Shown here: positions 18,977-28,031 of the stretch, in pieces
Numbering within the stretch: the first letter of the stretch is position 1
Layout: every line of letters begins with the position of its first letter
Assembly (NCBI RefSeq): GCF_900182645.1
Contig: NZ_FXTA01000007.1
Span: 62,001-126,000 of the forward strand
Source: Flavobacterium resistens
GTDB lineage: Bacteria > Bacteroidota > Bacteroidia > Flavobacteriales > Flavobacteriaceae
Length of the DNA: 64,000 bases
Direction: 5' to 3'
Translations under genes and position numbers: made by a program
Notes under the pieces: model-generated
What the model was told of the DNA's origin: nothing
The model's input: only the letters and a program-made list of their open reading frames with translations
The model's database searches: none

Positions 18977-21142
18977 TCATTGTACCATAATCTTCAGACT
19001 GCTTACGATATCTTTCGCTGATGTAGCCGTATAAAGTACAAATTCACCAGTTTCAACTTTCCAGCTGGAAGTTTTCTCATCGTAAAAAGCCAGATCTTTA
19101 ACCTTTACTTTTAGATCAATGGTTTTGCTGTCTTCTGCCTTCAGAAATATTTTATCAAATGCTTTTAATTCCTTTTTTGGCCTTAAGACTGACGCATTTG
19201 TTTGTCCCACATATAATTGAACAACTTCTGCTCCATTTGTTTTTCCTGTATTTTTAATATCAAATTTCAATACTATTTCATCATTTAAACTATAGACTTT
19301 TTTATCTGAAGCAACATTTGAGATTTCAAAAGAAGTATAAGACAATCCGTAACCAAAAGGATATTGAGGTTTAATTTCTTTGGTATCAAACCAGCGGTAA
19401 CCAACCAAAATATCTTCATCATAATTCACCTTTAAATCATGGCCCGGATACGCTCCTAAAGCATGTGCTGGTGATTGGCTTAAGGTCGCAGGAATAGTAA
19501 AAGGCAGTTTTCCTGAAGGAAATTCTTTACCGCTCAGTACATCAATTACAGCATTTCCGGCTTCCATTCCACCGTACCATCCCCAAACCAAGGCAGGAAC
19601 TCTCGATTCAATTCCAGCCAATTCAAGTGGCGAACCGGCAATAATCACAACAATGGTTTTAGGATTTGCTTTGGCTACTTCCTGAATCAAAGTTTCTTGT
19701 CCGTAAGGCAAACGCATATGAAGTCGGTCAAATGATTCTGAATCAAAATCATGGTTTAATCCTGCAAAAACAATCGCTACATCCGATTTTTTTGCCTGAG
19801 CTACAGCTTCGTCAATTAATTTCCAATCTACTTTATCTGTATTTAATTGGCCATTACTGCTCCTTTCCACAACATGCGATTGTTTTTCATATCCTTGCGA
19901 AAAATTTATTTGCAACGATTTTCCATATTTTTCGGTAATAGCCTGAAGTGGCGTTACTTCATATAATGCTTTTATTTCCGAACTAAATCCGCCACCACAA
20001 TGCGTGCGCGTCGCATTATCTCCAATAATTGCAACCGATTTTAAAGCACTCATATTTAAAGGCAAAGTTTGATTTTCATTTTTTAATAGAACAACCGCTT
20101 CGACAGCAGAGCGATAAGCGGCTTGCTGGTGTTCTTTTGTATTTATAGAACCTGTTATTCGTGTTTTAGGATCTAAAACTTTGGTTTTAATCATAACTCG
20201 TAAAATATTCGCTACTTTCTCATCTACTACACTTTCTTTTATGTGTCCTTCCTGTACTGCCTTAATGAGTGGATCTGCAAAATACCATTCATCATAATTT
20301 TCTTTTTCAGTTCCCATTTCCAAATCTAAACCAGCTAATGCCGCTTTTTCAGTACTATGCACAGCATCCCAATCCGACATATAAACGCCTTTGAATTTGA
20401 ATTCATCCCTAAGAATTGTTCGGCCTAAATAAGTATTTTCGGTGCAGTATTCACCCCTAAATTTGTTATAGGCTCCCATAACTCCCAATACTCCAGCATC
20501 AACAATCGACGATTTGAAACCAGGTAAATAAATTTCGCGAAAAGCACGTTCGCTCATATTAACATCAATAACAAAACGATTTTCTTCTTGGTTATTTGCT
20601 ACAAAATGCTTCACACAAGCAGCAACATCCTGAGTCTGCAAAGCTTTGATATAACTTATTGAAAGTTGAGAAATAAGAAATGGATCTTCGCTCAAATATT
20701 CAAAGTTTCGTCCACAAAGCGGAGAACGAATAATATTGATTCCGGGTCCGAGCAAAACATCTTTTTTACGAAAACGGGCTTCTTCACCCAAAACGATACC
20801 GCGCTGTTTTGCCAAATCTAAATTCCAGCTTGCTGCCATTGCAGTTCCCGGAGGGAAAGAAGTAGAAGCATCATCTGTTTGCCCAGTATATTGCCAATTA
20901 TGACGATTCATTTCTGCTCTGACTCCATGTGGACCATCTGACAATGCCCATTCCGGAATTCGAAGATGTTTTATTTCTGAAGTATAAAATTTAGAGTTTC
21001 CATGCAACATACCCACTTTTTCCTTCAAAGTCATTTTTTTTATCAAATGTTGGATCTTCTTTTCAGTTACGGCATCGGTTTGTGAAAAAGCAGTTTGAAA
21101 GAATAGTGAAAACAACATAATAGTTCTAATTTTAAATTTCAT
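18977..21142 (-). CDS. GH3 beta-glucosidase/beta-xylosidase, secreted (periplasmic)
   Basis: Family 3 exo-beta-glycosidase of 721 residues with a signal peptide (about 1-20). Order: (beta/alpha)8 barrel, alpha/beta sandwich, C-terminal fibronectin III-like domain from about residue 640. Catalytic nucleophile D257 in YMSDWDAV; E469 in DSESFDR is the likely acid/base. LSDGPHGVR and KHFVANNQEENR are typical of GH3 beta-glucosidases. It removes terminal beta-glucose or beta-xylose from oligosaccharides; sequence motifs favour glucosidase. It converges with the symporter gene and appears to be transcribed alone. It differs from the other GH3 (42029-44623), which has a PA14 insertion. Confidence 0.9.
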   Translation of the reverse strand: MKFKIRTIMLFSLFFQTAFSQTDAVTEKKIQHLIKKMTLKEKVGMLHGNSKFYTSEIKHLRIPEWALSDGPHGVRAEMNRHNWQYTGQTDDASTSFPPGTAMAASWNLDLAKQRGIVLGEEARFRKKDVLLGPGINIIRSPLCGRNFEYLSEDPFLISQLSISYIKALQTQDVAACVKHFVANNQEENRFVIDVNMSERAFREIYLPGFKSSIVDAGVLGVMGAYNKFRGEYCTENTYLGRTILRDEFKFKGVYMSDWDAVHSTEKAALAGLDLEMGTEKENYDEWYFADPLIKAVQEGHIKESVVDEKVANILRVMIKTKVLDPKTRITGSINTKEHQQAAYRSAVEAVVLLKNENQTLPLNMSALKSVAIIGDNATRTHCGGGFSSEIKALYEVTPLQAITEKYGKSLQINFSQGYEKQSHVVERSSNGQLNTDKVDWKLIDEAVAQAKKSDVAIVFAGLNHDFDSESFDRLHMRLPYGQETLIQEVAKANPKTIVVIIAGSPLELAGIESRVPALVWGWYGGMEAGNAVIDVLSGKEFPSGKLPFTIPATLSQSPAHALGAYPGHDLKVNYDEDILVGYRWFDTKEIKPQYPFGYGLSYTSFEISNVASDKKVYSLNDEIVLKFDIKNTGKTNGAEVVQLYVGQTNASVLRPKKELKAFDKIFLKAEDSKTIDLKVKVKDLAFYDEKTSSWKVETGEFVLYTATSAKDIVSSLKIMVQ

Positions 21143-21520
21143 TTTATATATTTTTAAAAAACTTTTTGGTCAAGATTGATAATTTGGTTATAATGATATA
21201 AGAGAAAAAAATCTTTAAACAAGCTTCCAAAAGTAAAGCAATGCGGTATATCAGAATCTAACAAATCGTGCATTTTCTATAAGAAATGAAGCAAACTTGC
21301 ATGAAATAATTGCATAAAAATCTAAACTCAACACAAAAATTAATAACATTACTTCTCAATTTTATTTTTTACAGAATTTCAAATAATCGATACGTAAAGA
21401 TTTTTTTGGCTTGTTATTTTTAATATAAAAAGATTAACATGAAAATAAAACCCGACAGGTTTTAGAAACCTGTCGGGTTCAAAATTGGAAAACAACCTAA
21501 AAAAAATAATTATTATTTGA
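21143..21520 (-). other. Intergenic region upstream of GH3
   Basis: AT-rich 378-bp gap. It holds a strong terminator for the upstream operon (21449-21479) and, for GH3 on the minus strand, a possible -7 box TACTTTTG at 21228-21235. No -33 TTG at acceptable spacing was found. No palindromic CCGG operator is present here. Nothing else is recognised. Confidence 0.5.
21449..21479 (-). terminator. Strong hairpin terminator, probably a dispersed repeat type
   Basis: Perfect 14-bp stem: AACCCGACAGGTTT (21449-21462) with its complement at 21466-21479, 3-nt loop, followed by TTTTATTTTC on the minus strand. It lies 42 nt after the stop of the PAP2-type gene and ends the DoxX/barrel/PAP2 operon. This CCCGACAGG hairpin is, from memory, common between Flavobacterium genes. 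Confidence 0.85.
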
Positions 21521-23083
21521 TTATTCAGCGCCATCTGTTGTTGCCCTTGCAACAGCAAATCCAGCCACTTTTTTACCAAGTGTTAATCCTTTTTCGCAAT
21601 CACTTCTGTAATGTATAGCACCATACATTCTTGAATTTGATGCTTCAAGTGCCATAGCTTCGTATTCCGTTTTTTTAGCAGGAACAAAATGCGATAAAAC
21701 GGTACTGGCAGCAGCACTAAAAGTAGAATGTCCCGAAACATACGCTGGGAAATTAGGAACTCCTATAGTGGTTTTAATCGAAGGATCCATTTGACATGGA
21801 CGTGGATTGAAGTAGACGTATTTTGCGTCCCAGCAGCTAATCGCAGCATCCATCATGGCAACATTTAATAAAGCCAAATTTCTTGCCCAGCGAACTTCGC
21901 TATACGATTGCTGTACAAAAGTTTCAGAAGCTATAGCGTTCCAATGTCCTGGAGGCGTGTAAGTATCTACTCCGTCAGCCCAAAAACTCACAATTTCCAA
22001 ATGTTCACGAGACTTGTCCTGACTGAAACTTTTAATCTCGGCTAATTCTTTGGCAAAAGCTTCAGATTTTGTGGATGGCGGTGCAGGCGGACGATTTGCA
22101 ACAACATCAGCTTCTGTCATTAAAAATGATTTTACTTTTCCGAATAATGGCAACATTGGAGGTCTTGCCGGTACTTCTAATGATTTCCACGGAATTTCTC
22201 CTTTTGCTGCAGTTTCAGTTTCAAATGCTGCCCAAATTGCTGGCGTACCAATAGCTGCTCCCGCTCCATCTGTTGAAGCACGAGTGATGAATTTTGCCGC
22301 AACCTTTCTTCCTAAAATTATTCCGGCATCAACATCAGAGCGAACATTGGCACCACTGATAATGCGATATAATTTTTCTTCTTCGGCTTTTTCGTTTACA
22401 TAAGCGATTTCAGTTGGAAATAATAATTTCAAAAGTTCAACGGTAACTCCCGTCACTACAGCATCTTCTGAAGGATAAGATGGCAAAGTGCTTTTAGGAA
22501 TTAGAACCTGCAAACTCGGATCAACAGTATAAGGTGCCGCTCTGTTGTAAAGCTTTTTAAAATGCCAAGCAGCAACGAGAGCATCGTATTGAGCAGCGCT
22601 TACATACGCATAAGCTCTCGCCGCATAAGGAGGATTAGAAAATGGAAATTGAGGATAAGCAAACGGATTTGCTGCTGAAGGTGCTGGATACGTTCCATCT
22701 TCATTTTGATACGGTGGACGATTGTGTCGTGCGACCAAAGTTCGCAAAATTTCATTCCAACGAAGCACACTGCCGGCACTCCAATACTCTATTATTCTTT
22801 TTTGTTCTTTTGTAATATCAACCTGAAAGCTCTTTATTTCATTGATTTCTCTGGTATATGCAGCTGAATTTGTCGCTACTGGCGCATCTATTGAAAATTG
22901 ATCGGGCGCAGTTAAAAGATATGTTTTCCAAGTGCCGGCTTCAACATCAGTATTTTTCGGATTTAATTGTGGAAATTCTTCATTTCGCTGTGCAATATCA
23001 TCATCACAGGAATATATTAGTCCAATGCCTAAAAGTAAAATTATCAGACTTTTAAATGCTATATTTTGAATACTCTTTTTCAT
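21521..23083 (-). CDS. PAP2/vanadium-dependent haloperoxidase-type lipoprotein (paralogue 1)
   Basis: Protein of the PAP2/vanadium-haloperoxidase superfamily, 520 residues, with lipoprotein signal (probable lipid-attached C26). All parts of the signature K-x6-RP ... SGH ... SR-x5-H-x3-D are present: KYVYFNPRP, VSGHST with H452, and SRMYGAIHYRSD near the C-terminus. These residues bind vanadate in haloperoxidases and phosphate in acid phosphatases. The two activities cannot be told apart here. Its start overlaps nearly with the stop of the barrel gene (1 nt gap), so they are co-transcribed with the DoxX-like gene. A second homologue with the same full motif is at 30292-31788. Confidence 0.85.
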   Translation of the reverse strand: MKKSIQNIAFKSLIILLLGIGLIYSCDDDIAQRNEEFPQLNPKNTDVEAGTWKTYLLTAPDQFSIDAPVATNSAAYTREINEIKSFQVDITKEQKRIIEYWSAGSVLRWNEILRTLVARHNRPPYQNEDGTYPAPSAANPFAYPQFPFSNPPYAARAYAYVSAAQYDALVAAWHFKKLYNRAAPYTVDPSLQVLIPKSTLPSYPSEDAVVTGVTVELLKLLFPTEIAYVNEKAEEEKLYRIISGANVRSDVDAGIILGRKVAAKFITRASTDGAGAAIGTPAIWAAFETETAAKGEIPWKSLEVPARPPMLPLFGKVKSFLMTEADVVANRPPAPPSTKSEAFAKELAEIKSFSQDKSREHLEIVSFWADGVDTYTPPGHWNAIASETFVQQSYSEVRWARNLALLNVAMMDAAISCWDAKYVYFNPRPCQMDPSIKTTIGVPNFPAYVSGHSTFSAAASTVLSHFVPAKKTEYEAMALEASNSRMYGAIHYRSDCEKGLTLGKKVAGFAVARATTDGAE

Positions 23084-23084
23084 C

Positions 23085-23996
23085 TTAGTTGTTTTTCTTA
23101 TTAAAATTAATCAGATAGAAAATGCCTCCATAGAATGAAGTTGCTTCTCCAACATTTCTGCCTTCTGTTACTACATTATATCCACCAACAATGGCTAATT
23201 CAGGTTGTTTTATAACCGTATATTTTCCATTCACACCCAATTTAAAAGCATTCATCGTATTGCTTGGAAAAGGCATGTTGTTTTTTGTAATGTCAAAACC
23301 TCCAGATTGTGTCACCGAATTATCGATAATAGCTTCTGCAATCAGTTTTGAGGAACGGTATCCGAATCTAAAATTTACATTTATTAAATCTGGCATATCT
23401 ACTTCATTAGTATAATGAATTTCATTATCTAAATAAGAATTTCTATCAATTGTGATGTTTCCTCTTTTCACATAAGCTCCAGATAACGTAGCAAAAAAGT
23501 GGTTATACTGAACATCTCCCATCAATCTAAGTGTTCCGGTATTGCTCTCAAGACCAAGGCTTAATGGCAAATAATCAGCGGCATAATCTGATCCAGGTGT
23601 TGAATAACTTCCCAAAACAATTAAGGAATACTGGACATTACCAATATTCTTTTTTATTGGCATGTATTTTAGAGTGAAAGTTAAATCCTGTATTCCTTTT
23701 TGACCTTTCATAGTTCCAGCGGTCGCTTTGGTTTCAATATAGGGAACAGTTAAAAGGAAATTTAACTTGTCTAATATTCCATAATCCCCCATAAAAGCAG
23801 GACCTTGCGAAGATACAGTCCCAAGGTTAAGATTTTCTCTTTTAAAGGTTCCCTCCCAATATTTATCCCAACTACTGTATTGATAAACCGCTCCAAAGCA
23901 AAAATCATTTTTCTTCATCATAAGCGCATCTATATCAGTTTGTGCGTTCATCATAACGGGAATTAGGAAGAAAAAGCACAAGTATATTTTTTTCAT
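23085..23996 (-). CDS. Outer-membrane beta-barrel protein, unknown function
   Basis: Protein of 303 residues with a signal peptide (about 1-18) and alternating hydrophobic/polar strands rich in aromatic residues, ending near GIFYLINF, as in outer-membrane barrels. It loosely resembles the transporter-like barrels of the phenol-degradation MetA type; this is a guess. It sits between a DoxX-like gene (43 nt) and a PAP2-type gene (1 nt), which suggests a joint function in the envelope. No enzymatic motif is visible. Confidence 0.6.
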   Translation of the reverse strand: MKKIYLCFFFLIPVMMNAQTDIDALMMKKNDFCFGAVYQYSSWDKYWEGTFKRENLNLGTVSSQGPAFMGDYGILDKLNFLLTVPYIETKATAGTMKGQKGIQDLTFTLKYMPIKKNIGNVQYSLIVLGSYSTPGSDYAADYLPLSLGLESNTGTLRLMGDVQYNHFFATLSGAYVKRGNITIDRNSYLDNEIHYTNEVDMPDLINVNFRFGYRSSKLIAEAIIDNSVTQSGGFDITKNNMPFPSNTMNAFKLGVNGKYTVIKQPELAIVGGYNVVTEGRNVGEATSFYGGIFYLINFNKKNN

Positions 23997-24039
23997 TTTT
24001 AAATTTGTTTTTGTTGGTTAATAGTTTGTTTCAGTTTAC

Positions 24040-24528
24040 TCATTCAGCATTTGCAGTAAACTTTTCCTGCTCTTTTTTCAAACTCATTGCTGTATAATAA
24101 TCCTCGTTGTATTTTCCGGCAATAACCAGCGCTCCTGCAACCAAGACAATATTCTTGATAATATACTGTCCCGCCAATGTTGGTTCATACGGAAAGATTT
24201 CAAAACAGCTGGATTTTAGAATGAAAAAAGTAGATAGCGTTGCCGTCATGTGCAATAATAACAGCACAATAGTTACCGGAATTAATTTTCTAAAGAGCAA
24301 TCCCAATCCTATACATACTTCACAAGTTCCAAGAATTGGAATAAAAAATTCTGGCTTTAACCAAAAAACCGTTTTTGCCACCATGTCACCTGCAGGACTA
24401 AGGCCGAAGATTTTAAGAAGTCCAAACCAAATGTAAATGATAACAAGAGCCAAACGCATTAAGTAAACACCATGTTTTCCTATTTTATCACTTAATGAGA
24501 AATAGAAAGAATTAAAAGTAGTTTTCAT
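24040..24528 (-). CDS. DoxX/YkgB-like integral membrane protein
   Basis: Small membrane protein (162 residues) with four predicted helices. The pattern LALVIIYIWFGLLKIFG and GTCEVCIGLGLLF matches DUF417/YkgB within the DoxX superfamily. No catalytic role is known for this group; some members are linked to redox stress. It is first in a three-gene operon with an outer-membrane barrel and a PAP2/haloperoxidase-type protein. A terminator hairpin lies just upstream, so it probably has its own promoter. Confidence 0.75.
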   Translation of the reverse strand: MKTTFNSFYFSLSDKIGKHGVYLMRLALVIIYIWFGLLKIFGLSPAGDMVAKTVFWLKPEFFIPILGTCEVCIGLGLLFRKLIPVTIVLLLLHMTATLSTFFILKSSCFEIFPYEPTLAGQYIIKNIVLVAGALVIAGKYNEDYYTAMSLKKEQEKFTANAE

Positions 24529-24566
24529 TTTTCTTCAAATTTTGGATTATTAATTTAGGAATGTCT

Positions 24567-24613
24567 AAAAACAATACTTACAATGTCTATATGACACTGT
24601 AAGTATTGTTTTT
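24567..24613 (-). terminator. Terminator after the 1098-residue FG-GAP gene
   Basis: A 16-bp perfect inverted repeat (24567-24582 with 24598-24613) that has a further TGTC/GACA pairing inside the loop. It lies about 60 nt after the VCBS gene stop and separates that unit from the DoxX-like operon. Confidence 0.8.
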
Positions 24614-24674
24614 AAAAGTCAGGCTTGAACTCAAAATCAGAGTTTAGAATTTTTTCCTGACTTGTTTTTTACTT

Positions 24675-27600
24675 TTAATTAATCCTGACGCTTTGCAAAA
24701 ACGAATTGTTTTTGGTGACTAAGAGATATGTTTTTCCTTGTACTTTTATTTTTTCCATGTTTTTAACGTCTCCCGGAGTAAAAAATCCGCTTTCAACTGC
24801 TGTTACCGATTTGAATTTTCCTTTTCCATTCCCTTTTAAAAACAATCCATGACCGGCATCGTTTCGAGGTGTTTCGACTTCAGAATTGTACATGTTTCCT
24901 GTAATCAACGCATCTAGATTTCCGTCTTTGTCATAATCATCTATCATTATTTGATTGATACAGCTAAGCTGTGCTTCAACAGGCAGTTCATGAATAACAA
25001 ATTTTCCGTTCCTATTTTCTAAATAAATACTGGCAAAAGATTTCACTTTATAATGCAAGGCTTCTTTAAGTGATTTTTCGGTATAAACATCAACCAAAGT
25101 CGCTTCTGAAAAACTTTCGTAATCTTTGAATTTCTTCTTGATATTCGGAATTTGCTGTGACGAACAACCGCGTCCACGAACTGGATATTGTTTTCCATCA
25201 TTGTAATAGCTTAGTACAATATCTTTGTGTTTATCATTGTCAAAATCTTTCACAAAAATGTCAAAAGTCTCATTGGGAGTAGCTTTGTATTTGTAATTCA
25301 AGCCATTATTTCCAACGATATAATCCATGTCGCCATCTTTGTCAAAATCGCCTTGCTGAATGCTCCACCACCAGCCTGTCGTGTCATCATTAAGTCCCAT
25401 TTCTTTTGTAACCTCTTTGAAACCTGCTTTTGAATTTTGAAAAATTCGGATCGGCATCCATTCACCAACAACAATAATATCATCTAATTTATCATTGTTT
25501 ATATCTGTAATTACGGCACTTGTTGCCATTCCGAGATTAATGAATTCTTTAGGAGTTTTTTTAGAAATTTCAAATTTTGGTTGTGTTGAAGTGCTGATAT
25601 TGTGCAACAAATAAGTTGTTGTTGGCGAAGGATATTGTCCCGGAACTTGTCTTCCTAAAACCAAAAGATCCTGCTTTCCATCTTTATCATAATCGATTGG
25701 ATACACTTTTGAACCACTTACCAACATTGATGGCAATACTCCGGCTGGAGCTTTAGCAAAATCACCTTTTCCGTTGTTGATATATAATCTGTCTTGTAAT
25801 TTTGGGTCATTAATCAAAAACTCGTAACCACCACTCACTACATACAAATCGTTATCTCTATCATTATCAGCATCAAAAATTAATGCTCCTGTATCTTCAC
25901 TCGCTTTATCCAGTTCCAATGCAGGAATATTCTTTTCGACAAAACCATTTTTAGTCTGAAAAAACATTTTTCCGGAATAAGTTGCTGAACCTCCAATGAA
26001 ATAATCGTCAAGACCATCTTTATTCAAATCTCCAACAGCAATCACAGGGCCGAAAGTTGACATTTTATGAGGCAATAAAACCTGATCTTTAAAATCATCG
26101 TATTTATTTTCTTCATGTTTAAAAACTGGAAAAACTTTGGTTTCAGTTGCAAATAATTGATTTTTAGGAGCTGAAGATGCTACTGCTTCTTCTTTCGCAT
26201 CTTGCTCTTTTAAATGAAGCGTTTGATTGGCTTTTACATTGTTTAACTTTTGCACTTTGCCATTTGTCCAAACCACTTTTACTTCGTCAATTGTATTTTC
26301 TTTACCAACACCAAAATGCAGTTCAGGAGCAACTGATGACTGAAATCCTCTTGTTAAAGTAAGTTCTTGCATTTGAGTTCCCTTTTTGGTTCTCACATAA
26401 ACACGATTACCAAGACCATAAACATTTTTTGAATTGCCTTTGAAATCTACTTTGACATAATTGTTTAGTTTTGAACTTGAATTTTCGAAAACTGATGCAT
26501 AATCGTCGATATTATTTACTACAATATCCAAGTCGCCATCGTTATCTAAATCAACGTAAGCAACGCCATTTGAAAAACCTTTATATTCAATTCCCCATTT
26601 TTTATTTGCCTGCTCAAAATTTAAATTTCCATTATTTTGAAACATGAAATTATCGATTTTCTCAGATGGAATTTCCTGTGATTTTTTCAGCAAATCTTTT
26701 GGTTTTAGATTTAACGTTTCAAGGCTATGAAAGAAATCATTGTTGTTGATTTCCCTCCTTGTTCCGTTAGTTACAAACAAATCTTTATTTCCGTCGTTAT
26801 CAAAATCGGCAAATAAAGGTCCCCAGCTCCAATCTGTAGAAGATGTTCCTGTGATACGCGATACATTGCCAAAATGCGGAATCCCGTTTTCATAAACACC
26901 CGTATTTAACTGCATACAATTGTGCATGTATTGATAATTAAAACCGGCATCAATTACATCCCAAAAAAGTTTCGGATTCATACTAGACATGTTTGCCTTT
27001 TTACGGCGATTGTCCTTTGCGTCCATGTCAACCTGAAAAAGATCTAAATTTCCATCGTTATTGAAATCTGAAATATCAACGCCCATTCCGTAAAATGAAT
27101 TATGCGCCATTGCTTCTTTTACCACTTCCTTGAATGTTCCGTCCTGATTGTTTATGTATAAGAAATCTGGTGAGTTGAAGTCATTCGAAACATAGATATC
27201 AGGCCAGCCATCATTATTTAAATCGCCCACTGTGGCGCTTAATGATAAACCATAGTTTTTTACACCTGCCTGTTCGGTAACATTTGTAAAATGATTTCCA
27301 TCATTTCGGTATAAATGCCCCGATTCATTGTCTTTGACATGAAGCATCATTTGGACATAATCACCCGTTGCAGAATTAAATTTCGTAGGCGGATAATTGG
27401 CAACAAACAAATCTAGATCACCATCTTTATCATAATCAAAAAAAGTTCCCTGAACGCTGTTTCCTATATCATCAATTCCGTATTCTTTGGCTTTTTCTGT
27501 AAAAGTGCCATTTCCGTTATTAATATATAGCTCGTTGTTTTTAGGTCCAAATTTTCCTCCCACGCTACAATAAATATCTAAAAATCCGTCTCCATTTACA

Positions 27601-27968
27601 TCGGCCATTGTAACTCCGGTATACCAACGGCTATCGCCTCCTACACCAGCTTTTTCTGTAATATCTTCAAATTTTAAATTTCCTTTGTTTAAGTATAATT
27701 TGTTTGAAACCTGATTTCCTGTAAAATAAATATCAACCAAACCATCGTTATTGATATCGCCTGTTGCAACTCCACCTCCTAAATAAATATAGTTGTAGGT
27801 AAAGTAATTCAGTGAATCATTTTCTTTCAGGTTATTGCTGAAATCAATTCCTGTATCAGAACGATCTAAAGTTGTAAAGATCTTTTGATCAGAATCTTTA
27901 GAACAGCTTGCAAGTATTAGTAAGCTCACAATGCTCAAAAAACCTGCTATCGTATTTATGTTTTTCAT
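24675..27968 (-). CDS. Large FG-GAP/VCBS repeat lipoprotein with ASPIC/UnbV domain
   Basis: Surface or periplasmic lipoprotein of about 1097 residues (start chosen at 27968, with lipobox LASC and C22; an upstream ATG at 27992 is less likely). Two runs of FG-GAP/VCBS-type repeats form a beta-propeller: blades such as GDINNDGLVDIYF, ADVNGDGFLDIYC, GDLNNDGWPDIYVSNDF and FDKDGDMDYIVG carry calcium-like DxDxDG loops. An ASPIC/UnbV module (motif RGFQSSVAPELHFGVG) lies near the middle. The family is known as CRTAC1-like; no enzyme activity has been established to my knowledge. It follows a shorter relative by 63 nt and is downstream of SusC/SusD and a PAP2/haloperoxidase-type gene. It may bind a ligand for uptake. 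Confidence 0.88.
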   Translation of the reverse strand: MKNINTIAGFLSIVSLLILASCSKDSDQKIFTTLDRSDTGIDFSNNLKENDSLNYFTYNYIYLGGGVATGDINNDGLVDIYFTGNQVSNKLYLNKGNLKFEDITEKAGVGGDSRWYTGVTMADVNGDGFLDIYCSVGGKFGPKNNELYINNGNGTFTEKAKEYGIDDIGNSVQGTFFDYDKDGDLDLFVANYPPTKFNSATGDYVQMMLHVKDNESGHLYRNDGNHFTNVTEQAGVKNYGLSLSATVGDLNNDGWPDIYVSNDFNSPDFLYINNQDGTFKEVVKEAMAHNSFYGMGVDISDFNNDGNLDLFQVDMDAKDNRRKKANMSSMNPKLFWDVIDAGFNYQYMHNCMQLNTGVYENGIPHFGNVSRITGTSSTDWSWGPLFADFDNDGNKDLFVTNGTRREINNNDFFHSLETLNLKPKDLLKKSQEIPSEKIDNFMFQNNGNLNFEQANKKWGIEYKGFSNGVAYVDLDNDGDLDIVVNNIDDYASVFENSSSKLNNYVKVDFKGNSKNVYGLGNRVYVRTKKGTQMQELTLTRGFQSSVAPELHFGVGKENTIDEVKVVWTNGKVQKLNNVKANQTLHLKEQDAKEEAVASSAPKNQLFATETKVFPVFKHEENKYDDFKDQVLLPHKMSTFGPVIAVGDLNKDGLDDYFIGGSATYSGKMFFQTKNGFVEKNIPALELDKASEDTGALIFDADNDRDNDLYVVSGGYEFLINDPKLQDRLYINNGKGDFAKAPAGVLPSMLVSGSKVYPIDYDKDGKQDLLVLGRQVPGQYPSPTTTYLLHNISTSTQPKFEISKKTPKEFINLGMATSAVITDINNDKLDDIIVVGEWMPIRIFQNSKAGFKEVTKEMGLNDDTTGWWWSIQQGDFDKDGDMDYIVGNNGLNYKYKATPNETFDIFVKDFDNDKHKDIVLSYYNDGKQYPVRGRGCSSQQIPNIKKKFKDYESFSEATLVDVYTEKSLKEALHYKVKSFASIYLENRNGKFVIHELPVEAQLSCINQIMIDDYDKDGNLDALITGNMYNSEVETPRNDAGHGLFLKGNGKGKFKSVTAVESGFFTPGDVKNMEKIKVQGKTYLLVTKNNSFLQSVRIN

Positions 27969-28031
27969 TTTTATATTTCTAAAATTTATCAATTTGTCTA
28001 ATGGATTAACCTCTTAACTCCGAGCATTGTA

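Noticed and set aside
22050..22403. 117-codon open frame antisense to the PAP2-type lipoprotein gene
   Set aside because: It lies fully inside a well-supported gene with intact motifs; composition follows the other strand, and there is no promoter or homology signal.
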